Part shown: positions 18,617-27,336 of the stretch, in pieces | Position numbering within the stretch: the first letter of the stretch is position 1 | Layout: every line of letters begins with the position of its first letter | Assembly: GCA_902794155.1 (NCBI GenBank) | Contig: CADBGN010000017.1 | Span: 1 to 63,251 of the forward strand | DNA length: 63,251 bases | DNA from: an uncultured Bacteroidia bacterium | GTDB taxonomy: Bacteria; Bacteroidota; Bacteroidia; Bacteroidales; F082 | Reading direction: 5' to 3' | Notes under the pieces: model-generated | Told to the model about the DNA's origin: nothing | Seen by the model: only the letters and a program-made list of their open reading frames with translations | The model's database searches: none | Made by a program: the position numbers and the translations under genes

Positions 18617-21304
18617 TCATTCCAAATAATACTGTCTCCGTTCTTCCATTGTAAGCGGTCGGTCTTTGAAACGCTCTCGGGTTTGATCTATTAGTTCTTG
18701 GAGGGGAGGAAAAGATAATAATTGAATACTATCATCATATGTAATAAGCGCAATTTTTTTCCCATCAGGACTAAAAACTGGATATTTAAAATCGGATAAT
18801 TGAAGTAATTCTTTCTCATATTTAATATCCCATACGCGAATGGTTTTGTCTTTAGAATCTGAAACGATTTGTTTTCCATTAGGACTAAAGGCAATAGAAT
18901 CAATATAATCAGAGTGCCCTAAAATGGTATGAATTCTTTTGCCTGTTTGCATATCCCAAATACGAATAACAGCACCCTCTTCAATAGAAAAAGATGAAGA
19001 TGCAATATATTTCCCATTTGGGCTAAATGCAACTGAAGTAACCATGTCATCTTGTCCATTTATTGTTAATAACTCTGTTTCAGTTTCCAGATCAGTTATT
19101 ACAATAGTGGCATTCTTGTCTGAAAAGGCAACAAGTTTTCCATCTTTGCTAAATGCTAAAGGGACTGGGAATGACGACCCTGCTATTAGACCTTTCATCA
19201 ATGCCTTAACATTAAACAACAGATGTCCCGTTTGCGTTTTAACATTATAAACTCTAATAATATTCTCGCCTTGATAATATGTAATTAACGGGTTTCCATA
19301 AGGGTCAAAATTAACAGAAATGATGCGGTTATTACTTGAACAAGCAATAGTTTGGATTGAATTTCCGGTTATTGCATCCCATATTATTACCGAGTTATCA
19401 CGAGAGGCAGAAACAAGGCGTTTCCCGTCTGGACTAAATGCCACTAAATCAACTGGAGCATAATGTCCAGTCATAGTTAAAACATCCTTGCCTAATTTAA
19501 TATCCCATACTTTAATTGTGTTATCAGAAGAAGCAGAAGCAATTTGATTTCCTTTAGGACTAAAACAAATTGAATTAACTGAATTAGTATGTCCTATAAA
19601 AGAAGACTCCACGTCCCATATTCGTATAGAGTCATTAACAGCTGCAATTATGTGTTTTCCGTCTGGACTAAATCCGACCGATCCAATGGGTGCCAAAAGT
19701 CCATCGAAAGTCTGGATTGTTTTTCCCGACTCAATATTCCAAATTTTGATAGAATGATCGTTTTTTGCTGAAGCAATCAGCTTTCCGTTTGAGCTAAATG
19801 CGATGAGTTTAATGGAGGAAGACGATTCTGTCAAAGATTGGATTAGTTCTCCTGTCTCTACATTTTGTATTCTAATTATGTTAGTATTAAGAGCATAGGC
19901 AACTTGTTCTCCATCAAAACTGAAAGCAATTGGAGTGAAAACAGATGCGTTTTTAACCATGGATTGACTCGTCTTTCCAGTTTTCCAATCCCATATTCCT
20001 ATAGTTTTTAAACACTCAATTCCCTTTGACTTATCAATAGAAGCAAATACAACACGTTTCCCATCAGGGCAAAATGCCGCCAAGCCTAATAGTCCAATTA
20101 GGGTTTTAATCTCCTTCCCTGTTTCAACATCCCATACACGGATGGTCTTATCTTCCGAAGAAGAGACAATTTGATGACTGTTTGGACTAAAGTAAGCGTA
20201 ATAGACGGGGCCGGAATGTCCAGCCAAAGATTGTAGAATCCTTCCAGTTTCAGCATCCCAAATTTTAATAGTATTGTCATAGGAAACGGAAGCAATTCGT
20301 TTGCAGTCTGGACTATAAACGGCTGGTAATGTGCCATGCAAAATGCCACGACAACTGAATCCCTGTAATGACAATATTTCTTTTCCCGTTTCTGAATCCC
20401 ATATTTTAACTGAATTGTCTAAAGCAGTTGATACGATGCGTTTTCCGTCAGGACTATATGAAGCTGAACGGACACAATATGTGTTGCTTTTCAAAATAGC
20501 CAGGTTTTGTTTACAAGCATTTCTTAAAGCATTCTCTGCTTCAATTACATATGGTCTGTCAGGCTGTTCTAAATTCATTGGCATTACTTCCAAAAGAAGT
20601 CTCCTAGCAGAATAAGAATCCCCTTCTTCAACGAATTCGTTTGCTTTCTCCGCCGCAAATCTACTTTGTGATATAAGAAGCTTATTCCGCTCTTCTCGTT
20701 TTTTTCTTTCTTCTTCCGCTTTGTCTCGTTCGTATCGATTCCAAAGTTCATCGAAAGCGACATTTGGTAACATGCCAGCCAATACCTTAACAAAAGCTTT
20801 ATCAGCTCCATTCTCCTTAACATCGCCAGTCCAATCGCGATGTCCTTCATTTATATTGCCACCAATCCGTTCTTGATTTTTGGGCAGATTCAATAATGCC
20901 GACGGGAAGCATTCTTCCGTCTGGCTTTTTGCATGAGGACGGCCATCAACGATGAAAGGGAAAATGTTACGCACATTGTCAATACCTTTAGATTTGCCAA
21001 TCTCAATAAAATCCATAATTTCCTTATTCACCCATTCTGATTTTGCGGGATCGGGCGAGCATATCACAACAAGAAACGCTGATGATGCCAAAGCATTGTA
21101 AATTTGTTCGGGCAGATTGCCTGCTTTCAATTCGTCTATATCTCTAAAAATAGGGCGGAACTCTGTTGGCAAATCGGTGCGGCCATTTAGTGTTGCGGGT
21201 AAATGGTAATTCTCCAGCTCATGATGAAACCACACGGCCCATTCCTCATCTTCGCGCTTGTAGCTGATGAAGGCGAAGTATTTGTTTTTTTTATTTGCTT
21301 CCAT
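18617..21304 (-). CDS. TIR-WD40 protein A
   Basis: An 895-residue paralogue of the next gene. The TIR domain spans about residues 8-180 with Glu95 in WVNKE; it differs from B by a short insert (HRDWTGDVKENG). The coiled-coil linker is followed by 14 WD40 repeats, several of them degenerate (numbers 4, 5, 10 and 11), and by the same C-terminal tail. The TIR parts of A and B are far more alike than the propellers, as expected if the effector is conserved and the sensors diverged. It begins 3 bases after the radical SAM stop codon, which suggests translational coupling to the peptide maturase. Confidence 0.9.
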   Translation of the reverse strand: MEANKKNKYFAFISYKREDEEWAVWFHHELENYHLPATLNGRTDLPTEFRPIFRDIDELKAGNLPEQIYNALASSAFLVVICSPDPAKSEWVNKEIMDFIEIGKSKGIDNVRNIFPFIVDGRPHAKSQTEECFPSALLNLPKNQERIGGNINEGHRDWTGDVKENGADKAFVKVLAGMLPNVAFDELWNRYERDKAEEERKKREERNKLLISQSRFAAEKANEFVEEGDSYSARRLLLEVMPMNLEQPDRPYVIEAENALRNACKQNLAILKSNTYCVRSASYSPDGKRIVSTALDNSVKIWDSETGKEILSLQGFSCRGILHGTLPAVYSPDCKRIASVSYDNTIKIWDAETGRILQSLAGHSGPVYYAYFSPNSHQIVSSSEDKTIRVWDVETGKEIKTLIGLLGLAAFCPDGKRVVFASIDKSKGIECLKTIGIWDWKTGKTSQSMVKNASVFTPIAFSFDGEQVAYALNTNIIRIQNVETGELIQSLTESSSSIKLIAFSSNGKLIASAKNDHSIKIWNIESGKTIQTFDGLLAPIGSVGFSPDGKHIIAAVNDSIRIWDVESSFIGHTNSVNSICFSPKGNQIASASSDNTIKVWDIKLGKDVLTMTGHYAPVDLVAFSPDGKRLVSASRDNSVIIWDAITGNSIQTIACSSNNRIISVNFDPYGNPLITYYQGENIIRVYNVKTQTGHLLFNVKALMKGLIAGSSFPVPLAFSKDGKLVAFSDKNATIVITDLETETELLTINGQDDMVTSVAFSPNGKYIASSSFSIEEGAVIRIWDMQTGKRIHTILGHSDYIDSIAFSPNGKQIVSDSKDKTIRVWDIKYEKELLQLSDFKYPVFSPDGKKIALITYDDSIQLLSFPPLQELIDQTRERFKDRPLTMEERRQYYLE

Positions 21305-21307
21305 ATA

Positions 21308-22558
21308 TCAATGATTCTTTAATTTCAATGTTTCCTTAAACTCGTCAAAATTCATCCATGTTCCTTCGTAAGGATTATATGTACAATACCAAGGCTTTTC
21401 ATAGAAATCGCCAGTAATAGAATCGGGACGACAATCAATACATAGATACCTGTATTCACAGTCCTTGCATCCTTCAACTTCATCTTTAGAGAAACTGAGA
21501 ATGCTTGGTTTTAAAAGGTCTTTCAATCTGCTTCCTCTCAAATTGCCATGCGATACCCTTCGTTCCATGGGACAGGGGTAGACTTCCATGTCACTGCCAA
21601 TATATAGATGGGTGGCAAAGCAGCTTTCGTTATACACAATATCCAATCTTTTTTTCAAGTTTTCAAATTCAAAACTTTCTTCTGTGATGATGCGTTTTTT
21701 TAGCAAATCATCATTGTATAGTTTAAGATTTGCATTGCCAGACAATCTGACAAAATCTCGTCTGGAAGGAGGGCCAAATTCGAGTTCATCGCCGATTTTG
21801 ATGCAACCCATGAGCGTTCCAACATACCTAATAGGGATTTCTAATCTCCTTGCGTTTCGGATATTATCGAGAGACTTGTCGTATGAGTCTTTAATTTGTG
21901 TTATATGCTCATGTTCCTCTTTGATAAAAGAATGCAATGAAGTGGCAAGATAGGCGTTAGGATAATGTGTCTTTATATAAAACAGGTCTTCTTTTGTGTT
22001 TATAGTTCCATTGGTGAACAATTCAAAACTCTCAACTTTTGGAGAAAGATATTTCATCATTTGGAATAACACAGCCTTATCAATGATGAATGGTTCACCG
22101 CCAATCATTTGTACTTTCTTTATCCCCAAATTACACAATTCATCCACTGCATATTTGAAATCTTCAAAGCTCATAACTCTTTTTCGGAGATTAGCCTTTT
22201 CGTTATAGCAGTGGATGCATTTTAGATTGCAAACGTTGGTTACTTCTATCCAGGCAAAATCAATTGGCCTTGAGTGGGTGTATGCTTCTTGCAAACTTGG
22301 AATATTATCGCATCGTATATCTTTTTGAATTAAGATTTCTTTTTCAAGTAAATAGGATATTATAAATCTGTCTTCTTCTGGGATTTCGTTATCTAAAATA
22401 GCTTCTCTAATGATTCGGATCACATCTAAAACTATATGATACAGTTTGTTGTGTGACAGGTCATAAATACATGCGTATTTATAACCGTTAACAACATAAA
22501 CCAATTCATTCAGATGATAGTACATAAGAACATTAAAAGGGTGTGTCATTGTTGGCAC
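21308..22558 (-). CDS. Radical SAM/SPASM peptide maturase with RRE-like N-terminus
   Basis: A 416-residue protein. Residues 1-95 look like a small winged-helix peptide-binding domain of the PqqD/RRE kind (FNVLMYYHLNELVYVVNG and onward). The radical SAM core has C110-x3-C114-x2-C117 (CNLKCIHC) and MIGGEPFI. The C-terminal SPASM part has Cys in YPCPMERR and the cluster CKDCEYRYLCIDC. Together these define a RiPP-modifying enzyme. It lies 16 bases downstream of the 46-residue peptide, its probable substrate, and 3 bases upstream of TIR-WD40 A. The start could also be the ATG 9 bases further in. Confidence 0.87.
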   Translation of the reverse strand: MPTMTHPFNVLMYYHLNELVYVVNGYKYACIYDLSHNKLYHIVLDVIRIIREAILDNEIPEEDRFIISYLLEKEILIQKDIRCDNIPSLQEAYTHSRPIDFAWIEVTNVCNLKCIHCYNEKANLRKRVMSFEDFKYAVDELCNLGIKKVQMIGGEPFIIDKAVLFQMMKYLSPKVESFELFTNGTINTKEDLFYIKTHYPNAYLATSLHSFIKEEHEHITQIKDSYDKSLDNIRNARRLEIPIRYVGTLMGCIKIGDELEFGPPSRRDFVRLSGNANLKLYNDDLLKKRIITEESFEFENLKKRLDIVYNESCFATHLYIGSDMEVYPCPMERRVSHGNLRGSRLKDLLKPSILSFSKDEVEGCKDCEYRYLCIDCRPDSITGDFYEKPWYCTYNPYEGTWMNFDEFKETLKLKNH

Positions 22559-22574
22559 ACCCTAAAAATGATGT

Positions 22575-22715
22575 TTAGCGGATGTATTCGTGAGGGCAGC
22601 ACCTTTCAGGATAATCCATTCCCGACCCACTCGGAGGAGTAGGTTTAGAATCAATCTCTTTAATCATTTCTTCGACTTTTTTTGTCGCTTCTTCAAAATC
22701 TTCTTTTGTTGCCAT
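22575..22715 (-). CDS. Candidate RiPP precursor peptide, 46 residues
   Basis: A charged, helical leader (MATKEDFEEATKKVEEMIKE) is followed by the turn-rich core SKPTPPSGSGMDYPERCCPHEYIR with a double cysteine. Size, layout and the radical SAM gene 16 bases downstream support a modified-peptide precursor. It is unlike the 42-residue peptide at the far end of the operon, so the two maturases probably act on different substrates. No known family is recognised. Confidence 0.65.
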   Translation of the reverse strand: MATKEDFEEATKKVEEMIKEIDSKPTPPSGSGMDYPERCCPHEYIR

Positions 22716-22768
22716 AATTTATAGATTTTTCATCCTACTCTTACACCTTTGTAGGTCTTGGTTTAGTT

Positions 22769-22945
22769 TTAATCTTTACTTAGAGCTTGTTCTGTAGCGC
22801 TAGTCAACGCCTCGTCTCTTCTAGAATCAGCATCGTGTTCCGGATCCCAAGTACTAGTTCCCACGCCTCCATTCTCTGTTATTACAGTAAATGATTGGGT
22901 CCCGTCCTCATGGGTGGTTTCAATGACTTCTTTTACATCGCTCAT
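22769..22945 (-). CDS. Small acidic protein, 58 residues
   Basis: Begins MSDVKEVIETTHEDGTQSFT, contains VITENGGVGTSTWDPEHDA and ends TSATEQALSKD. It lies 53 bases before the 46-residue peptide and 54 bases after a plausible transcription start, so it is the first gene of the promoter-proximal unit. It could be a second precursor, an accessory carrier or an immunity factor; nothing in it decides. It has no cysteine, which argues against it being a thioether substrate. Confidence 0.5.
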   Translation of the reverse strand: MSDVKEVIETTHEDGTQSFTVITENGGVGTSTWDPEHDADSRRDEALTSATEQALSKD

Positions 22946-23005
22946 TTCTATTGTGCCTAGTTATATCCCATTAGGCTCTTCGGCTTTTTTATTATTAAAT
23001 AGGTT

Positions 23006-23014
23006 GCAAAGATA
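23006..23014 (-). promoter_or_regulatory. -7 box for the peptide/TIR operon
   Basis: TATCTTTGC on the minus strand matches TAnnTTTG exactly. The nearest TTG lies about 25 bases upstream rather than 19, so the -33 element is weak or absent. It lies in the 130-base gap before the 58-residue gene and gives this unit its own promoter. Confidence 0.55.
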
Positions 23015-23075
23015 AGCATCTTTTCTTTTTTATCCGATTCAATCAATACATATACAAACAATCCTTTTTACACTC

Positions 23076-24152
23076 TTATCTAAAATCTTCCCAGCTAAGG
23101 TTTCTCCCACAATTAGGACAGAAATTATAGCTTGGTTCGATAACTTCGCCACAATTTGGGCAACGGTACATACTATTTATATTTACAATCCGATAACCCA
23201 ATCGTTTTATCACCTTGATAGCATGAATGGCCATGTCTCTATCATAATCTTTCTCGCTCTCAGGCAATTCAACATAAGGAACCAGGTCGGGATGTTGTTT
23301 CTTTGAATCGTCTCGAACAGATCCGTATGACCAGCCTTCTTTAATGCGCTTGACAGCCCATACGTCATGAACATCTTGTGCAATTGTTTCTGTCAATTCT
23401 ACCAAATCATCGTCCAATCTAGTTTTACTTATATCAATAGGCTGTGGATTGTATTCCTTCGGGAAAGCCTTTTCTCGAACCGTAACCATATAATTCTTTG
23501 ACTCTGCCCATGCGTTTTCAAATACTTCTAAATTATAATCTTGTTCATTAACCCCTGAAACAGGATTATAGAGCGTTATCTTATCTGCATCCTTGTCTAC
23601 CTTCAGCACAACTACAGCGTGATTGGGATCATTCTCCAAACTGAATTTATCATCAAGAATATCTATTTCTTTGTTTAACAATGAATCTCCGTTGACCACA
23701 GCTATTATCATGTGGTCTTTAAGTGCTTCTATCAACTTATTGATTGAGGCGTCTGCGCATCGGTTGACAAGCATTCCTTCGCTTTCTAAAAGCCTACCGA
23801 TATTATAAAGAGGTGTGCCTTCTCCTCTTAGCCAATAATTGTGTCTTGCCCTTTCGGATAATACACTCTTTGCGGTTTTTATTCCTTTAGACTTGAGGAT
23901 ATAGGACTCACATTGGAAATCACACAAGTTTTTACCATCATCGGCAGCTATACTTCTAATAGGAATAAAGCTACCATACTCTTCCATTTGGTTATTGACA
24001 TAGTTTAACCGACGTTCTGTCACCACATATTCCTCTAACTTCGGATCTGCTGCTATGGCATCCAACACTTCCATGGTTTCGGTTATCGATGTCTCTCCAA
24101 GAAGAAATCGATTAACTTCATCAATTGTAATTTTTGTTTTTATCGTGCTCAT
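23076..24152 (-). CDS. C39-like / RyR / zinc-ribbon fusion with anti-sigma-like N-terminus
   Basis: A 358-residue cytosolic protein of four parts. Residues 1-60 (ITIDEVNRFLLGETSITETMEVLDAI) resemble the helical start of anti-sigma factors. Residues 70-245 look like a C39-like papain fold: candidate Cys in LCDFQCESYIL, His in DPNHAVVVLKV and Asn in LYNPVSG. Residues 250-335 are a RyR domain (PQPIDISKTRL, HDVWAVKRIKEGWSYG, HPDLVPYVELPESEK). The end is a double-CxxC zinc ribbon (CPNCGEV and CPNCGRN). It starts 40 bases after the sigma-like gene, so a sigma/anti-sigma pairing with proteolytic release is an attractive guess, not shown. Confidence 0.75.
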   Translation of the reverse strand: MSTIKTKITIDEVNRFLLGETSITETMEVLDAIAADPKLEEYVVTERRLNYVNNQMEEYGSFIPIRSIAADDGKNLCDFQCESYILKSKGIKTAKSVLSERARHNYWLRGEGTPLYNIGRLLESEGMLVNRCADASINKLIEALKDHMIIAVVNGDSLLNKEIDILDDKFSLENDPNHAVVVLKVDKDADKITLYNPVSGVNEQDYNLEVFENAWAESKNYMVTVREKAFPKEYNPQPIDISKTRLDDDLVELTETIAQDVHDVWAVKRIKEGWSYGSVRDDSKKQHPDLVPYVELPESEKDYDRDMAIHAIKVIKRLGYRIVNINSMYRCPNCGEVIEPSYNFCPNCGRNLSWEDFR

Positions 24153-24192
24153 ATTCTAGTCTGTTTCTTATTCGTTGTCATCTTTTCTCCTT

Positions 24193-25416
24193 CTATATAT
24201 TGTTTTTCTGCATATTGCAGCCTTTCTCTATCGTATTAAGCACTTCAAAAGAAGCATCCAATTGCTGTTCTAATTCAACAATGCTAATATTGTTGTTCAA
24301 CGCCCATTCGGTTATTGCAGAAAAATCGCCATTAAACTCTTCAAAATACTTAAGCAATAATTTGTATGAGAGAGGAAACTCTTTTTCTAAAATGCCCTTG
24401 TGTGTCACATATAGCCTCTTCTTTCTTTTATGCTTTCTTTCTTCCTGGTTACGTTCTGCTTCCATTAACTCCGTTTCTTTTTTGTGTATCCTAAGTAGTT
24501 TTTTATAGGCGACCGCAAGTGTTTTTTTCATTTCATAATTGGACTTATGATGAAGCAGGGCCAATTGTTGAACATCGTACTTTAATACAAAAAAATCTCG
24601 TAACAAACTTGCAGTTTTGTCATCCATGTTTTTATGACATTCGTATTCTCTAAACAAATTAGGCTCACAGTGACGAATATCTTCCAGAGCAACAGATATA
24701 AAAGCATTTCTCGCATGATCTAATGTCAAATTAAAAACATCCATTCCCCATCCATAGTCTTCCGCTAATGTCACTCTATCAACGCCTTCAATATATACCG
24801 CAGACAATATGTCCTTGTAGGTCTCATTCATCATCTTACTCAGATAATACTGGAAACGCCATTGCGCAAAACTCAATCTTTTTTGCCTTTCTTGTTCGCT
24901 TTCATCAAATGGAATCATTTCTGTTGATTCTACTTCTTGACTAGGTATCTGTTCTTCGTTTCCTTTGTTCTCTTCTGAGTCATTTTCGGCCTCATTATTC
25001 AACTCATAAGTATCGCCTTGAGAATCGTCATCAATAATTCCTGTCAATCTATCTTCGTCAATGGGTGTACTAAAGAGTTGAAACGCTTCTATTTCTTTTC
25101 TGATAATTTCAATAAAATTCTTTGCAACGATAAATAGCCATGGTTTCAAGTCTTTGATGTTTCGGAGCTGGTCAGGCGCAATATTTTCCAAATGTATCCA
25201 AAACTCTGTTGCAAAGGTACTATATGAATCTTCAAAAGAAATGCTTTTGTCAAATTTCTTCCTTACAAGAGACTCCAAACAATTCACATATTCATTCTTT
25301 ATAAATGAACAGTCTTTGTCCTCTCCATATAGCAACAATTTAAGTGCTTTTTCGTGTCTTTTCTTGTTACTTTTGTCAATAATCGCCTCTATTATGGCAA
25401 TCTCTTTCGCGTTCAT
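24193..25416 (-). CDS. Sigma-70-like protein with long C-terminal extension
   Basis: A 407-residue protein. Residues 55-130 resemble sigma region 2 of ECF-type factors (YSTFATEFWIHLENIA, then LKPWLFIVAKNFIEIIRKE). An acidic linker (ENDSEENKGNEEQ) leads to a helical part that could contain region 4 (MNETYKDILSAVYIEGVDRVTLAEDYGW). The last 150 residues are charged and unassigned. The promoter at 25450-25481 excludes an upstream ATG at 25515 and fixes the start MNAKEIAIIEAI. It heads the accessory series and could control it. The sigma call is moderate, since region 4 is not clear. Confidence 0.55.
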   Translation of the reverse strand: MNAKEIAIIEAIIDKSNKKRHEKALKLLLYGEDKDCSFIKNEYVNCLESLVRKKFDKSISFEDSYSTFATEFWIHLENIAPDQLRNIKDLKPWLFIVAKNFIEIIRKEIEAFQLFSTPIDEDRLTGIIDDDSQGDTYELNNEAENDSEENKGNEEQIPSQEVESTEMIPFDESEQERQKRLSFAQWRFQYYLSKMMNETYKDILSAVYIEGVDRVTLAEDYGWGMDVFNLTLDHARNAFISVALEDIRHCEPNLFREYECHKNMDDKTASLLRDFFVLKYDVQQLALLHHKSNYEMKKTLAVAYKKLLRIHKKETELMEAERNQEERKHKRKKRLYVTHKGILEKEFPLSYKLLLKYFEEFNGDFSAITEWALNNNISIVELEQQLDASFEVLNTIEKGCNMQKNNI

Positions 25417-25449
25417 ATCCGAACAAAATTTGATTATTGTTTTATTGCG

Positions 25450-25481
25450 GCAAATATACAAAAATAATGAATATGTACAAT
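25450..25481 (-). promoter_or_regulatory. Full Bacteroidetes promoter for the sigma-like gene
   Basis: TTG, a 19-base spacer and TATATTTG on the minus strand fit the -33/-7 consensus exactly. It sits 34 bases before the chosen start. The whole gap 25417-25718 (302 bases) holds only this and the opposing promoter; no gene is seen in it. Confidence 0.7.
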
Positions 25482-25685
25482 AATAAACACCAGACATATT
25501 GGCATTTCTTTTCATCTACTTTTACTCCTGTTAATTCTCAACTATTGTTTCCGAACCATCATTAGAAATACTCTAGTTTGTCATTTAATTCTCAACATTA
25601 ATGTCTTCATAAATAATGACAACAGAAACAGACTAATTATATCACTGATGAGAGTTTAAGCTCCAATTGTTTTGTTTAAAAAAAG

Positions 25686-25694
25686 TATTTTTGC
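25686..25694 (+). promoter_or_regulatory. -7 box of the metallophosphatase gene
   Basis: TATTTTTGC, 25 bases before the ATG at 25719. A TTG lies 16 bases upstream, shorter than the usual spacing. It fires away from the sigma-like gene promoter. Confidence 0.6.
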
Positions 25695-25718
25695 AAATCT
25701 TCAAGAACGCGTTTGGAT

Positions 25719-26414
25719 ATGCCCACCTACAATATCATCGGCGACATACATGGGAGAGACGCTTGGAAACGTCTCGTTGATGAGAACTGCATCAACATCT
25801 TCGTCGGTGACTATTTCGACCCATACAATAGGATTCATTTCATGGACTTGCAGTATAACTTCATGGAGATTATCGAGTATAAGAAGAAGCATCCCGAGAA
25901 TGTTGTACTTCTGTATGGGAACCATGATTATGAATATCTCCCGGGCATTTTTGAAAAATCCAATCGGTTTGACAATAAAAATGCGCAAACTATCTCATGG
26001 TTGCTGATGAAAACCATTGACATGTTTGAAGGTGTGGCCTATGCCATCGGCGAGGACTATCTGGTTAGTCATGCAGGGATTACACAGGATTGGAAAGACA
26101 CCTACCTTTCCAAGGTCGATGACATCAAACCGAACAGCATAGCTGCGGCCATCAATAATCTTTGGAACAAGGAGAAAAAGTCGTTTTCGTTCTCCATGAA
26201 CTGTTACGGAAATGATTGGTATGGCGAGGATCCTCATCATTCGCCGATATGGGTGAGACCAGAATCACTTTGCTTGCACAATCTTTATAGAGGAACCGAC
26301 ATCAAGCAAATTGTTGGCCACACCAAAGTGAAGGAAATTACCGAGGTTGCCGGTGTGGTTTTGGTGGATTGCTTGGATTCTGCAGAACAGTCATATAAGG
26401 TAACACTCTCTTAA
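25719..26414 (+). CDS. Calcineurin-like metallophosphatase
   Basis: A 231-residue cytosolic enzyme with the full metallophosphatase motif set: GDIHGR (residues 8-13), GDYFDP, GNHDYE, VSHAG and GHTK. This resembles bacterial serine/threonine or diadenosine-tetraphosphate phosphatases; the true substrate cannot be read from sequence. The ATG at 25719 is preferred over a TTG 6 bases upstream because the conserved strand begins directly after it. It is the first of two plus-strand genes at the right end of the island. Confidence 0.88.
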   Translation: MPTYNIIGDIHGRDAWKRLVDENCINIFVGDYFDPYNRIHFMDLQYNFMEIIEYKKKHPENVVLLYGNHDYEYLPGIFEKSNRFDNKNAQTISWLLMKTIDMFEGVAYAIGEDYLVSHAGITQDWKDTYLSKVDDIKPNSIAAAINNLWNKEKKSFSFSMNCYGNDWYGEDPHHSPIWVRPESLCLHNLYRGTDIKQIVGHTKVKEITEVAGVVLVDCLDSAEQSYKVTLS

Positions 26415-26440
26415 AACAACACAATCAAAACGCAGCTACC

Positions 26441-27256
26441 ATGAACAATAAATCTTTGATATGTAAAATAATGGCTATTAGCCTTTTCATTGTCGCTTTT
26501 AACTCTTGCAACAACTCATCGGCTCCCCAATCTGTCAATGATAGCAACGATGCTTCTGTATTAGATAATCCAGACAAAGAAATTCACGAGCTTATTCTGA
26601 CTTCCATTGCCCAAGGTGACAAAGAAACATTCGCTGACTTGGTACAATATCCTTTGCGAAGGACATATCCACTTCACGACATCACCAATAAACAGGAAAT
26701 GGTTACATATTTTGACCTTCTATTTGATGATGGTTTTAGGGCAGTTGTTGATTCATTAAGCTACAATGATTGGGACCAAATGGGCTGGCGAGGATATATG
26801 TTATTGTCGGGTGAAATTTGGGAGAGTGATGGTGAGGTAATTGCCGTGAACTATTCTTCGCCTGCCGAACAGAAGTTGCGCGATTCGTTGATACAGGCAG
26901 AGCTTAATTCTTTGCATCCATCGCTTCAAGGCGACTGGATTCCTATTGATAGGCTGAAGCTAAACGATGATGTTTATGGTTTCGCTCGTGTTGACATGAG
27001 TACTGTGAACGATGATTTGTACCGCCTCAGTCTTTTTGCAAAAGAAGCCGAAGTAGGAAATAAGCCAGTCGCTTGTCTTGAAGGCCAAATGCACATGGAA
27101 GGTCAAATTGTTACATCTTATTATTTTAACTCTGTCGACACGGTTGCCTCTTATTATTTTGATTTCTATGAATCACCGAATGTAACCATCTTTCATTGGA
27201 TGGATAAAAACATTCCCTGCCAAAACCATTACTATCAATCAAAGCCCTGTATTTGA
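26441..27256 (+). CDS. Lipoprotein of unknown function
   Basis: A 271-residue lipoprotein: a signal peptide ending in FNSC (Cys23), then a Ser/Asn-rich linker. The mature part has EIHELILTSIAQGDKETFADLVQYPL, which resembles small NTF2-like or DUF-type envelope domains, and an aromatic C-terminus (YYFDFYESPNVTIFHWMD). It follows the metallophosphatase by 26 bases and is probably co-transcribed. It is the last gene before the right-hand repeat. Confidence 0.7.
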   Translation: MNNKSLICKIMAISLFIVAFNSCNNSSAPQSVNDSNDASVLDNPDKEIHELILTSIAQGDKETFADLVQYPLRRTYPLHDITNKQEMVTYFDLLFDDGFRAVVDSLSYNDWDQMGWRGYMLLSGEIWESDGEVIAVNYSSPAEQKLRDSLIQAELNSLHPSLQGDWIPIDRLKLNDDVYGFARVDMSTVNDDLYRLSLFAKEAEVGNKPVACLEGQMHMEGQIVTSYYFNSVDTVASYYFDFYESPNVTIFHWMDKNIPCQNHYYQSKPCI

Positions 27257-27336
27257 TTTCTAAGACCACAATGCAATTTCTTTGATACAAACCCCAAAAT
27301 ACAAGTTATTGCCAAACTTTGCGGATGCAAAGTGTA

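Noticed and set aside
16100-20500. Regularly spaced repeats of about 126 bases
   Set aside because: These are WD40 blades in two genes, not a non-coding array.
8690-27336. Integrase or transposase for the island
   Set aside because: No frame in the interval shows a tyrosine or serine recombinase, DDE transposase or relaxase motif; mobility is therefore inferred only.
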